A DNA stretch of 64,000 nucleotides, taken from assembly GCA_030650995.1 (NCBI GenBank), contig JAUSCY010000072.1, positions 29,570-93,569 of the forward strand. Reading direction: 5' to 3'. Shown here one piece after another: positions 17,887 through 26,721 of the stretch (position 1 is the stretch's first letter; the number at the start of each line of letters is the position of its first letter). A model generated the notes under the pieces. The model was given only the letters and a program-made list of their open reading frames with translations, was not told where the DNA came from and did not search any database. Source of the stretch: Sheuella sp. GTDB lineage: Bacteria > Pseudomonadota > Gammaproteobacteria > Burkholderiales > Burkholderiaceae_B. The translations under genes were made by a program, and so were the position numbers.

Positions 17887-19619
17887 AAAAAATACTCACA
17901 CTGCTGGCGATCGGCTTGCTGATCGCTGTCCTACCTTATTTCTTCAAGGTTTCTCCTTACATCCTGAATATTTTCATGCAGGCCGTCACGTATTCAATTG
18001 CCGTACTGGGCATGACGGTTGTGCTGGGTTATACGGGACAAATTAACCTCGCTCAGGCCACTTTTTTCGGACTCGGTGCCTATGCTGTAGGTTTGGGGAC
18101 TGTCGATGGAGGCATGAATTTCTGGATCACGCTGGTGCTCGGTATCGCGGTCGCGACTGTCTCTGGCTTTATCTTGGGCCTGACGACTCTCCGACTGAAG
18201 GGGCATTATCTGGCGATGATCACGATCAGTTTTCAGCAAATTTTTGATCTGGTGCTGAATAACTGGATTGACTTCACAAAAGGGCCCGATGGAATTGCGG
18301 GTATCGCCCGACCATCGCTGTTCGGCTACACGCTTTCTGATGATCGTGCCTATCTTCTGATGTGTGCAATCGTGCTGTATGCGGCAATTTATTTTGTCTG
18401 GAAGCTGCCCCAGACATCGACGGGTCGGGCAATGCGCGCGATTCGCGAGAATGAGCTTGCCGCTGAGGTCAATGGCGTTAATAGTCTTAAAGTCAAAGTC
18501 ATCGCCTTCACCATCAGTGCAGGCCTCGCGGGTCTGGGTGGCGCACTATATGCCGCAGGCTTTGCATACATCAGTCCGGATAACTTCAACTTCGCACGGT
18601 CAATTGAATTCCTGACTATGGTGTTGCTTGGTGGCGCACAGTCCGCCTTCGGTGGCGTGCTCGGGACGAGCTTGCTGATTTTGCTGCCGGAGTGGTTACG
18701 CTTTCTTAAAGAGGTTTATCTGGCGGCCTACGGCCTGGCAGTGATCCTTATCATGGTGTTCTTGCCTACAGGAATCTGGGGACTGATCAGCGCGCGGGTG
18801 GCTAAATACAAGAAGGTCGTACCAATCGATGTCTCCTCAATCGCCCCACTCGATGTCACCGTACCGATTACAGACCCGACACCTATTCTCAAGCTTGAGA
18901 ATGTACAGAAGCATTTCGGCGGCGTCAGAGCCGTTGATGGGATCACCCTCGAGGTGACCCGCGGCACAGTCCACGCACTGATTGGTCCGAATGGTTCGGG
19001 CAAGACCACGACCCTGAATATACTGAGCGGTATTTACAAGGCAACCGCCGGCAAGATGAGTTTTGACGGCGTGGACATTACCGAAATGGCACCCTATGCA
19101 CGGGCCGGTCTGGGTATGGGACGTACGTTCCAGAATATCCGTCTGTTCCCTGCCCTGTCAGTCGTTGAAAACGTCATGGTCGGCGCACAACGTGAAAATA
19201 ATCCGATCGCACCCGGGCAAGCCGCCTTACGTGCACGCGCCTTATCGGCATTGAAATTTGTGGGCATGGCGGAAAACGCCGAAGTCATTGTGCAGAATTT
19301 ACCTTATGGTCATCAGCGACTGGTTGAAATCGCCCGCGCGCTGGCCGGACACCCTAAGTTCTTGCTACTGGATGAACCTGCTGCGGGTCTGAACCAGACA
19401 GAAAAACAGGAGCTCGTTGCCTTACTCAAACGCCTCAGAGGACATGGCTTAACGATTTTCCTCATCGAACATGATATCGGTCTGATAGAACAAGTCTCTG
19501 ACAGAATCACCTGCCTGAATTTTGGAAAACAAATTGCCGAAGGCGAGCCGAGCTATGTGTTGCGCCATCCTGACGTGATTACCGCCTATTTAGGGGAGAG
19601 CTCACATGGCGCTGCTTGA
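17883..19619 (+). CDS. LivM-LivG fusion: HAAT ABC permease plus ATPase
   Basis: A 578-aa single polypeptide. Residues about 1-305 are a LivM-type permease (VVLGYTGQINLAQATFFGLGA, about nine membrane segments). A linker of about 30 aa (VPIDVSSIAPLDVTVP) leads to a LivG-type ATPase from about 335 to 578, with Walker A GPNGSGKTT at 368-376, signature LPYGHQRLVEIARAL, Walker B FLLLDEPAAGL and switch His in FLIEHDIG. In E. coli these are two proteins; fusions like this are found in Burkholderiales and elsewhere. The upstream overlap with livH and the 14-bp overlap with livF fit a tightly coupled operon. Confidence 0.93.
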   Translation: MKKILTLLAIGLLIAVLPYFFKVSPYILNIFMQAVTYSIAVLGMTVVLGYTGQINLAQATFFGLGAYAVGLGTVDGGMNFWITLVLGIAVATVSGFILGLTTLRLKGHYLAMITISFQQIFDLVLNNWIDFTKGPDGIAGIARPSLFGYTLSDDRAYLLMCAIVLYAAIYFVWKLPQTSTGRAMRAIRENELAAEVNGVNSLKVKVIAFTISAGLAGLGGALYAAGFAYISPDNFNFARSIEFLTMVLLGGAQSAFGGVLGTSLLILLPEWLRFLKEVYLAAYGLAVILIMVFLPTGIWGLISARVAKYKKVVPIDVSSIAPLDVTVPITDPTPILKLENVQKHFGGVRAVDGITLEVTRGTVHALIGPNGSGKTTTLNILSGIYKATAGKMSFDGVDITEMAPYARAGLGMGRTFQNIRLFPALSVVENVMVGAQRENNPIAPGQAALRARALSALKFVGMAENAEVIVQNLPYGHQRLVEIARALAGHPKFLLLDEPAAGLNQTEKQELVALLKRLRGHGLTIFLIEHDIGLIEQVSDRITCLNFGKQIAEGEPSYVLRHPDVITAYLGESSHGAA

Positions 19620-20334
19620 ACTTAAAAATGTAGAAAGTTATTACGGCAACGTACAGGCGCTTAAAGGTGTCTCACTTCATGTTAACCAGGGTGAGATCGT
19701 TACCTTGCTCGGTGCCAATGGTGCAGGAAAAAGCACCACCTTACGCAGCATCTCTGGCCTGGTCTCTGTCACGAGTGGAGATATTTTATTTGACGGCCAG
19801 ACTGTGTTGCACACCCCATCAGAAAAAATTGTCAGTCGCGGGATTGCACACGTACCTGAAGGGCGGAGAATTTTTCCGGGATTGACCGTCAAAGAAAACA
19901 TCATGATCGGCAGTTCTGCCCGTGGCAATATCGGACGCGTGCAGCTCGAATCCGAAGTAGAGGAAATGTTTGAAATATTTCCTCCCCTTGAGAGGTTGTC
20001 CAAAGCACTGGGATGGAGTCTTTCAGGTGGTGAACAACAAATGCTGGCGGTCGCGCGCGGGCTGATGTCCAAACCAAAACTATTGTTGCTTGACGAGCCT
20101 TCGCTCGGCCTGGCGCCACTCATTGTGCAGCAGCTATTTGCCACGATTCGAAAAATTCGTGAACGGGGCATGACAATTCTGCTCGTGGAACAAAACGCCA
20201 ATATGGCACTTTCAGTGGCAGACCGAGGCTATGTCCTGGTGACAGGCGAATTAACGGTCGAGGGCACACCCGAGCAACTGCTGAATAATGAAGAAGTACG
20301 GTCCGCCTACCTGGGAGGCGGACAGAAAAAATAA
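19606..20334 (+). CDS. livF: HAAT ABC transporter ATPase LivF
   Basis: 242-aa ATPase subunit. Walker A is GANGAGKSTT, signature LSGGEQQMLAVARGL, Walker B LLLLDEPSLGLAP, switch region LLVEQNANMAL. The N-terminus MALLELKNVESYYGNVQALKGVSL matches LivF rather than LivG. The start overlaps the end of the LivM-G gene by 14 bp. Together with LivM-G it gives the two different nucleotide-binding subunits expected of this importer class. Confidence 0.94.
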   Translation: MALLELKNVESYYGNVQALKGVSLHVNQGEIVTLLGANGAGKSTTLRSISGLVSVTSGDILFDGQTVLHTPSEKIVSRGIAHVPEGRRIFPGLTVKENIMIGSSARGNIGRVQLESEVEEMFEIFPPLERLSKALGWSLSGGEQQMLAVARGLMSKPKLLLLDEPSLGLAPLIVQQLFATIRKIRERGMTILLVEQNANMALSVADRGYVLVTGELTVEGTPEQLLNNEEVRSAYLGGGQKK

Positions 20335-20444
20335 ACGTTTTATCAAGAGCACATTTTTTTCCATAAATAGTTCAAGTTCTGTTTGCAATCAAAGCGCATG
20401 TTTTTTTTGAATTAAAAATTTATAAGAACAACTGGAGATATTTC

Positions 20445-21578
20445 ATGAAAACTAAATTTTTTTCTTTGAGTGCTGCTGCATTAATGGCGGCAATCACGAT
20501 CAATGTTCAAGCTGCAGATCCGATTAAATTCGGCATGATGGCAGAAAGCTCTGGTCCGAACGCTGAGGCAGGCGTCTATCAGATCAATGGTGCAAAAATG
20601 GCTGTTGAGGAAATCAATGCAGCGGGCGGCGTACTAGGTCGTCCCCTTGAGCTGCGCGCGGAAGACAATCAAAGTACGAACCCCGGTTCGGTCTTGGCGA
20701 TTTCCAAACTAACCAGTGGCGGTGATATAACTGCGCTGATTGGCTCCGTACGCAGCACGCAGATTCAAGCCGTTGCACCGACCGTTGCGAAAGCCGGTCT
20801 GCCTATGGTGATTGGTGGGACCGACTACAGCCTGACGCACGTCAATAACCCATGGATTTTCCGTGCCCGCCCAAATGATGGCTACTCAGCGAAAGTCATC
20901 GCCGACTATGGCGTCAATACCCTGAAGCTAAAAAAATGGGCGATTGTGCACTCCACAGATGCCTTTGGCAACGGCGGTAAAAACAATCTGGTCGAAGCAC
21001 TCAAAGCGCTCGGCATCACACCTGTTTCTGTGCAAGGCTTTACCAGTAACTCCCAGGATTTCACACCTATCGTATTAGCGATCAAACAATCTGGCGCGGA
21101 TGTTATCTCGAGCTACATCGCCAACTCAACTGATGTGGGTATTTTCGCTAAACAATTGCGACAGCTCGGTGTGAATGCGACCTGGGTCGGCTCACCCTCC
21201 CTTTCAACCGACACGGCAATGAAACTCGCTGGCGATGCGTTGCATGGCACATACTCAATAGCTGATTACGCTGTTGAATCCAGTCCAGAAACAAAAGCTT
21301 ATGCTGAAAAATATAAAGCAAAATACAAGATCGAAGCTGACCTGTACTCTGCCTGGGCGTACGATGCGGTCAAACTGCTAGCGATGGCAATCACAAACGG
21401 CAAGAGTACCAAGCCAGCTGACATCCAAAAAGCACTACATGGGATTCAGGGCTACAAAGGTGTCGAAGGCACGTATAACTTTGACAAAAATGGTGATGGA
21501 TTACATGGTTACAACATCGTGAAAAACGAGAAGGGCAATATCGTATTCGTTAAACATATCGATTTTGCACCGAAGTAA
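20445..21578 (+). CDS. Periplasmic branched-chain amino acid-type binding protein
   Basis: 377-aa type I periplasmic binding protein (LivK/Peripla_BP_6). Signal peptide MKTKFFSLSAAALMAAITIN, cut near VQA. Mature motifs include IKFGMMAESSGPNAEAGVYQ, GAKMAVEEINAAGGVLGRPLEL and DAVKLLAMAI. It lies 110 bp after livF on the same strand and most likely delivers substrate to that importer. The leader between livF and this gene shows no clear terminator; a separate start site for higher expression of the binding protein is possible. Confidence 0.92.
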   Translation: MKTKFFSLSAAALMAAITINVQAADPIKFGMMAESSGPNAEAGVYQINGAKMAVEEINAAGGVLGRPLELRAEDNQSTNPGSVLAISKLTSGGDITALIGSVRSTQIQAVAPTVAKAGLPMVIGGTDYSLTHVNNPWIFRARPNDGYSAKVIADYGVNTLKLKKWAIVHSTDAFGNGGKNNLVEALKALGITPVSVQGFTSNSQDFTPIVLAIKQSGADVISSYIANSTDVGIFAKQLRQLGVNATWVGSPSLSTDTAMKLAGDALHGTYSIADYAVESSPETKAYAEKYKAKYKIEADLYSAWAYDAVKLLAMAITNGKSTKPADIQKALHGIQGYKGVEGTYNFDKNGDGLHGYNIVKNEKGNIVFVKHIDFAPK

Positions 21579-21642
21579 TTTGACCTGTACTGTCCATGTG
21601 TAAAGGTCACTCTCTCACAGAGAATGATTTGAATTTCTACAC

Positions 21643-21676
21643 GGCCTACCTTAAGCTTTATGCATGCAGGTAGGCC
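21643..21676. other. Stable hairpin between two binding-protein genes
   Basis: GGCCTACCT and AGGTAGGCC form a perfect 9-bp stem with a 16-base loop that holds AAGCTT and TGCATGCA. There is no T-run, so it may be a 3'-end stabiliser for the binding-protein mRNA or a regulatory hairpin 21 bases before the next start codon. Confidence 0.5.
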
Positions 21677-21697
21677 GATTTCATTGAAGATCAAAAT

Positions 21698-22609
21698 ATG
21701 CAAAAAATACGTCTGGGTGCAATTTCCCGCAATTATTTCAATATGCCCATCTGGATTGCCGCGCATACAGGCATGTTTGAACAAGTGGGTCTGGACGTAT
21801 CAATCGAGCTGTACGAACCGATCGACGAAGTCTGGAAAAGACTTCAGGATGGCAGACTGGATCTAGCACTGGGAGTCACTGAGCACATCATTCTGGATAG
21901 CGAAAGTGGTGGCCACCTCGAAATTATCGGTGGCAATGTCAACCGCTTGCCCTTCTCTCTCATCACAGGCAAGGGCATACATAGTTTTCAAGATATGAAA
22001 GGTCGCACAATTGGCGTGTCCTCGGTCCAGGCCGGTAGCTCATCGCTGGTGATGAAAATCATGGGATCGCACGGTTTGCACTATCCCCAGGACTACAACA
22101 TTGTTGCTGTAGGTCCGATTCTCGCTCGGTGGGAGAAACTACAAAACGGTGAAATCGATGCAGGCCTACAAGGTGCGCCGTTGAACTATATCGCCCAAGA
22201 CCTTGGCTTTCATTCCCTGTGCGAGCCGCGCGATCAATTCCCCTGGTTTCAATTCACATCATTGAATGTGGATGCTCACTGGGCCAAGGCACATCACGCA
22301 GCGGTTGTTGCTTTCATGAAAGCATTTATACGTGCGCATATATGGTTTTATGAGAATAAACAAGGCAGTCAGAACATTGCAATGCAAGAGACTGGCATCA
22401 CAGCGCAATATGCAGATCGTGCATGGGAAGAATATACCTCTGCGGAAATATTCCCACGAGACGCTCGTGCTAACCCGGAATCGATCCAGTCCTTGATTGA
22501 TATCAGCGCCTTGCTCAGGCATGTCCCCAAGCGCGCAGAGTCGCGCGCAAAATCCTATATCAATTCAGTCTATATAGATGAGGCAAATCTCGGATTAAGC
22601 GCAGGCTGA
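21698..22609 (+). CDS. NMT1/SsuA-like substrate-binding-fold protein without signal peptide
   Basis: 303-aa type II periplasmic-binding-protein fold. The start MQKIRLGAISRNYFNMPIWI runs straight into the first beta strand and helix of the NMT1/THI5/SsuA family (IAAHTGMFEQVGLDVSIELY), and later MKGRTIGVSSVQAGSS and GEIDAGLQGAPLNYIA keep the family layout. There is no hydrophobic leader, so unless a start further upstream was missed, the protein stays in the cytoplasm. It could be a cytoplasmic sensor or enzyme of the THI5/dihydroxyphthalate-decarboxylase-like type rather than a transporter subunit. It follows the Liv binding protein by 119 bp and may share its transcript. Confidence 0.75.
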   Translation: MQKIRLGAISRNYFNMPIWIAAHTGMFEQVGLDVSIELYEPIDEVWKRLQDGRLDLALGVTEHIILDSESGGHLEIIGGNVNRLPFSLITGKGIHSFQDMKGRTIGVSSVQAGSSSLVMKIMGSHGLHYPQDYNIVAVGPILARWEKLQNGEIDAGLQGAPLNYIAQDLGFHSLCEPRDQFPWFQFTSLNVDAHWAKAHHAAVVAFMKAFIRAHIWFYENKQGSQNIAMQETGITAQYADRAWEEYTSAEIFPRDARANPESIQSLIDISALLRHVPKRAESRAKSYINSVYIDEANLGLSAG

Positions 22610-22664
22610 CTGTTGCAGCCATTCACTGAAGCTCTTAACTGAAGATCTTAATTGTGAAGCCCTT

Positions 22665-22684
22665 GTCACCGCAGTGACGTTTTA
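22665..22684 (+). terminator. Weak hairpin between convergent genes
   Basis: GTCAC-CGCA-GTGAC followed by GTTTTA. Just upstream are two tandem 13-mers (ACTGAAGCTCTTA / ACTGAAGATCTTA, 22625-22650). Confidence 0.35.
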
Positions 22685-22954
22685 GCCGCCTTCAATTCTG
22701 GGAATAAAGAAAACCTCACACCCGGCAGGAACTTTCTGGGTATAGACCACCTCGTGAATCACGCCATCAATCGCGATGGAAGTTTCTTCCTCGAGGTGCT
22801 CCCCCAATCCTGGAAACAGGGTATTCATCGCACTGAGAACACCGCGAACGGTGGTCGCCTGCACATTGAATTCCCTGACGCCACCGGTATAACGTCTGCT
22901 AAAACCGCCGGTCAACATGACCCGGACGGTTTGAGGCAAGTCGGTATCAGCCAT
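22682..22954 (-). CDS. MoaD/ThiS-family ubiquitin-like sulfur carrier
   Basis: 90 aa from the ATG at 22954 (MADTDLPQTVRVML); the ORF-track start lies inside the upstream gene. It has a beta-grasp pattern, and it ends in the Gly-Gly (FFIPRIEGG) needed for C-terminal adenylation and thiocarboxylation. It overlaps the end of the molybdenum hydroxylase large-subunit gene by 8 bp, so translation is coupled. Known family members donate sulfur for molybdopterin or thiazole. Encoded here it may serve cofactor assembly or sulfuration for this one enzyme; that role is inferred from position. Confidence 0.83.
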   Translation of the reverse strand: MADTDLPQTVRVMLTGGFSRRYTGGVREFNVQATTVRGVLSAMNTLFPGLGEHLEEETSIAIDGVIHEVVYTQKVPAGCEVFFIPRIEGG

Positions 22955-25226
22955 TATGCGCGTCGATCGCCGCAAGCACCTTTGGAGGTGACATGGGCAA
23001 GTCAGTCATACGACAGCCTGTGGCCTGAAAAATTGCATTGGCCATTGCTGCCATAGGAGGCACGATGTTGGCCTCGCCAACGCCTTTGACTCCGAAAGGA
23101 TGCAAGGGGTTGGGGACCTCGACAATCACAGCTTCGATCATCGGCAGGTCGGAAGCCACCGGGATTCTGTAATCCAGGAAACCTGCATTCGCCAGACGAC
23201 CATTTTTGTCGTAGATGTATTCTTCGTTCAAGGCCCAGCCGATCCCCTGCACGACACCGCCATGAATCTGACCTTCGACATACTTGCGGTGAATCGCACG
23301 ACCAACGTCCTGCGCGGCGACGAAACGCAACACAGTGACTTTACCCGTATCAGGATCAACTTCCACATCGCAGAACTGTGTTGAAAAGCCAGGAGCGTTA
23401 CCACCCGCATTGACAGAGGCCTCTACACCGATCGGTCCACCTGTGACGGAGCGCTTGGCAGCGATCGCTTTAAGCGACAGCGGCGCAAAATCACCCACGC
23501 TCATATCAGCGGGTTTGGCAAAACCATCTTCCCAGACCACTCCGGTGACATCGACGTCCCACATCAGAGCGGCGCGCAAACGCAACTCATCAATGATCTT
23601 GTTACAAGCATCGACAACGACCATGCCTGTTGCAAAGGTCACGCGCGAACCGCCTGTTACGTGGTTATAGCCAATCGATGCTGTGTCAGCCACAGTCGAG
23701 CGCACGGATTCGTAAGGCACACCAAGCGTTTCTGCAGCCATCAATGCCATCGAGGCGCGAGAGCCACCTACATCCATACTACCGGTGGCGATAATGACGG
23801 TGCCATCTTCGTTGATATGCACGCTTGCGGTTGACTCTCCACCACCGTTGAACCAGAATCCTGAAGCTACGCCCCTACCCTGATTTTTACCCAGCGGTTT
23901 TTTATATTCGGGATGATCAAGCAGGACCTGAATCGTCTCAGCAAAACCGTCGTGAGAGTGTTTAGGTCCCCAGGAGGTCGGCGAACCAGCTTTTACTGCA
24001 TTTTTTAAACGCAGTTTTAATGGATCCATACCGATTTTCGTAGCCAGAATATCCAGCACACTTTCAACAGCGAAAGCTGAGATCGGCGAACCTGGAGCGC
24101 GGTATGCAGCGGACTTGGGGCGATTGCTCACCACATCTAGCCCGACTGCGCGCGTATTGGCAATCTCGTAAGGAGCGAAGCAGCACATTGTCGCGTTCAT
24201 GACGGGCGAGCCTGGAAATGCGCCCGCCTGGAACTTGAACAGTCCGTCTGCAGCAACGATAGTGCCGTCTTTTTTGACACCGATCTTGACCGTCATCGAT
24301 GCGCCCGAGGTAGGACCTGTCGCTTTAAAAACATCTTCACGGCTCATCATGATTTTCACAGGATGTCCGGTCAGTCGCGAAAGCAGCAAAGCAACTGGCT
24401 CGACATAGACAACAGTTTTACCACCGAAGCCACCGCCGATCTCCGCCGGATGGACCAGCAGATCACTCAGATTAATGCCTAATAGTTTTGCAGTATAGGC
24501 ACGCACAACAAAGTGCCCCTGGCTCGAGGACCAAAGTTCGCACTGACCGTCAGCGCCGTAGCGAGCCAGACATGCATGCGGTTCAATGTAGCCCTGGTGA
24601 ACAGGCGCAGTCTTGAAACTCATTTCAACGACTTCGTCTGCCGAAGCAAATCCAGCCTCAAGGTCACCGACTTTAAACTCGGTACGCTTTGCAACGTTCG
24701 AAGGTTTCGTTGGCGCGGGCTCGACACCACGCGTGACCATGTCCGCATAGAGCAGCGGAGCGTTATCGGCCATGGCCTCGTCCACATCAATGACATGTGG
24801 CAACACTTCATATTCAACTTCGATCAGCTTGATTGCCTGTTCAGCGATTGCGCGTGTTGAAGCAGCGACTGCAGCCACTGCATGGCCTTCGTACAAAGCC
24901 TTCTCACGCGCCATGATGTTACGCGTCATGTGCCAGTAATTGACAGCGACGCGCTCAGGGCCAACGTAATCAAATTTATGATCTGGAAAATCCTTTCCGG
25001 TAATCACGCACTTGACGCCAGGCAATGCCAAGGCTTTCTCGACGTTGATCGAACGGATATTGGCGTGCGCATGGGGTGAGCGCAGAATTTGCGACCACAA
25101 CATACCTGGCAAATCGTAATCTGCTCCATACTGAGCAACGCCAGTTACTTTTTGAACGCCATCGGGACGCACAGGACTGGTGCCGACAACCTTCATGGGT
25201 TTTGTTGAGTTCAGGTGAGTTGTCAT
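22947..25226 (-). CDS. Molybdenum hydroxylase large (Moco-binding) subunit, xanthine dehydrogenase family
   Basis: 759-aa catalytic subunit of a CoxL/XdhA-type hydroxylase that inserts oxygen from water into an organic substrate. Motifs: VGTSPVRPDGVQKVTGVAQYG at the start, the PAEIGGGFGGKT loop that contacts molybdopterin, AYRAPGSPISAFAVES (the active-site loop, neither the CO-dehydrogenase AYRCSFR nor the classical AYRGAG), and GVKGVGEANIVPP near the end with the base Glu. Substrate unknown. The operon runs FAD subunit, 2Fe-2S subunit, this subunit, MoaD-like protein. A formamidase-like gene is divergent from the operon, fitting attack on an N-heterocycle or aromatic, but this is inference. 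Confidence 0.93.
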   Translation of the reverse strand: MTTHLNSTKPMKVVGTSPVRPDGVQKVTGVAQYGADYDLPGMLWSQILRSPHAHANIRSINVEKALALPGVKCVITGKDFPDHKFDYVGPERVAVNYWHMTRNIMAREKALYEGHAVAAVAASTRAIAEQAIKLIEVEYEVLPHVIDVDEAMADNAPLLYADMVTRGVEPAPTKPSNVAKRTEFKVGDLEAGFASADEVVEMSFKTAPVHQGYIEPHACLARYGADGQCELWSSSQGHFVVRAYTAKLLGINLSDLLVHPAEIGGGFGGKTVVYVEPVALLLSRLTGHPVKIMMSREDVFKATGPTSGASMTVKIGVKKDGTIVAADGLFKFQAGAFPGSPVMNATMCCFAPYEIANTRAVGLDVVSNRPKSAAYRAPGSPISAFAVESVLDILATKIGMDPLKLRLKNAVKAGSPTSWGPKHSHDGFAETIQVLLDHPEYKKPLGKNQGRGVASGFWFNGGGESTASVHINEDGTVIIATGSMDVGGSRASMALMAAETLGVPYESVRSTVADTASIGYNHVTGGSRVTFATGMVVVDACNKIIDELRLRAALMWDVDVTGVVWEDGFAKPADMSVGDFAPLSLKAIAAKRSVTGGPIGVEASVNAGGNAPGFSTQFCDVEVDPDTGKVTVLRFVAAQDVGRAIHRKYVEGQIHGGVVQGIGWALNEEYIYDKNGRLANAGFLDYRIPVASDLPMIEAVIVEVPNPLHPFGVKGVGEANIVPPMAAMANAIFQATGCRMTDLPMSPPKVLAAIDAHNG

Positions 25227-25229
25227 GAT

Positions 25230-25706
25230 TCAGGCTCCGCGCATTTCACGGGCAGCGTCAAGCACGGCCTCGATGATTTTGTTGTAGCCCGTGCAACGAC
25301 AGAGGTTGCCTGCAAGCCAGAAACGCACTTCTTCTTCAGTCGGGTCAGGATTACGCTCAAGCAAAGCACGTGCAGCGATCAGAAATCCTGGCGTACAGAT
25401 ACCGCATTGAAGTGCGGCATGCTCAAGAAATTTACGCTGCAAAACATGTAGCTCTGCTCCATTGGACATGCCTTCGATCGTCTGAATTGATTTACCGTTA
25501 GCCTCGACACCGAGCACCAGGCACGAACAAACCATGCGACCATCGAGCGTCACACTGCACGCTCCGCAATCGCCTGTCCCGCAGCCTTCTTTGGTGCCGG
25601 TCATGTGCAGATCATCACGCAACACATTCAAAAGCGTCTGCTGTGTTTCGCACAAAAATTCTACTGGGTCACCATTAATGACCGTTGATACATGATGCTT
25701 AGACAT
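25230..25706 (-). CDS. Molybdenum hydroxylase 2Fe-2S subunit
   Basis: 158-aa CoxS-type subunit that passes electrons from Moco to FAD. The first [2Fe-2S] motif is EGCGTGDCGACSVTLDG (plant ferredoxin-like), followed by the second domain with QCGICTPGF and the LCRCTGYNKIIEAV pattern. All eight cluster cysteines appear present. It abuts the FAD-subunit gene without gap and is 3 bp from the large-subunit gene. Confidence 0.95.
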   Translation of the reverse strand: MSKHHVSTVINGDPVEFLCETQQTLLNVLRDDLHMTGTKEGCGTGDCGACSVTLDGRMVCSCLVLGVEANGKSIQTIEGMSNGAELHVLQRKFLEHAALQCGICTPGFLIAARALLERNPDPTEEEVRFWLAGNLCRCTGYNKIIEAVLDAAREMRGA

Positions 25707-26579
25707 TTATTTTTTCCCCTGGGCTCGGTTCAAGGCCACGACTGCCGCACGGCGAGCCAGCACACCTGCTACTTTGATACGGAACGCTTTGGTTCCACGT
25801 TTGTCATCGATTGGTCTGGCCGCGGCACTCGCAGCGGCGGCAAGCTTGGTTAAAGCTGCTTCATCAACCTTGGTACCAATCAAAGCTGCCGCAGCTTCCG
25901 GAACGAGCAACGCCCGCTCCGCCACAGCACCCAACACGACTCGCGCCTGTGTACAGACGCCCTGTTCGTCCAGGCTCAGATTCACAGCACAACCCACCAC
26001 GGCAATATCCATCTCAGAGCGAGGGGTAAAACGCAAATATGCATCGCCCGAACGCGCAGGACGCTGCGGAAGAAAAAAGGATGTGACCAGCTCACCACGC
26101 GCGAGAGTTGTTTTACCTGGACCGGCTGCGATCTGCTCAACGGGTATCTCACGTACTCCGTTGGGGCCGACAATGCGTGCCACAGCCGATGCAGCGATCA
26201 TCGCAGGCACCGTATCGGCTGCTGGTGAAGCATTACAGACATTACCGCCGACCGAGGCACGGCCTCGCACCTGAACAGAGCCGACCCAGTTCAGGCCATC
26301 CGTCACACCGGGCCAGACACTGACAAAAGCCTTGTTTTCGACCAAGTGCATACAGGGCACGGCAGCACCGAAACGATAACCACCGTTTTCGGTCGCGATG
26401 TTGGTCATTTCGCTGATTCCTTTGACGTCAAGAACCAGCTCGGGCTTAGTCATACCATTGCGCATCTGGATCAACAGATCTGTGCCGCCTGAAAGGACTT
26501 TTGCCAGTCCTTGTGTACTGGCCAGAAGCGCCGAAGCTGCCTCGACCGTTGTAGGTGATTCAAAACGCATTTCGTTCAT
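25707..26579 (-). CDS. Molybdenum hydroxylase FAD subunit
   Basis: 290-aa CoxM-type subunit. It opens with MRFESPTTVEAASALLA, followed by the FAD-binding motif AKVLSGGTDLLIQMRNG and the second one VRGRASVGGNVCNASPAADTV (TIGGN-like loop). The C-terminal CO-dehydrogenase flavoprotein domain begins around residue 175. It is the first gene of the four-gene operon, whose promoter should lie in the divergent gap upstream. Confidence 0.94.
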   Translation of the reverse strand: MNEMRFESPTTVEAASALLASTQGLAKVLSGGTDLLIQMRNGMTKPELVLDVKGISEMTNIATENGGYRFGAAVPCMHLVENKAFVSVWPGVTDGLNWVGSVQVRGRASVGGNVCNASPAADTVPAMIAASAVARIVGPNGVREIPVEQIAAGPGKTTLARGELVTSFFLPQRPARSGDAYLRFTPRSEMDIAVVGCAVNLSLDEQGVCTQARVVLGAVAERALLVPEAAAALIGTKVDEAALTKLAAAASAAARPIDDKRGTKAFRIKVAGVLARRAAVVALNRAQGKK

Positions 26580-26721
26580 CTCGCTTCCCTGATCATTTTT
26601 TGTCTGACTCCATTTATACCTAACGGATAATTCATTCTATTCTATATACAAAGTAAGTTAAAACAGGTTAGTAAAGTTAAAACCCGGCATAAGACCCCAA
26701 ATAAAAAGGCATTAAGACAAC
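26580..26721. promoter_or_regulatory. Divergent promoter region with 9-bp direct repeats
   Basis: AT-rich 142-bp gap between the hydroxylase operon and the divergent hydrolase. AGTTAAAAC occurs twice at 26656-26664 and 26675-26683, 19 bases apart (about two helical turns), a spacing that suits a regulator dimer. CTAAC and GTTAG also occur as an inverted pair. Confidence 0.4.

Noticed and set aside
17002-21578. Firm naming of the Liv importer as Leu/Ile/Val-specific
   Set aside because: The family is broad and the neighbours suggest other amino-acid derivatives.
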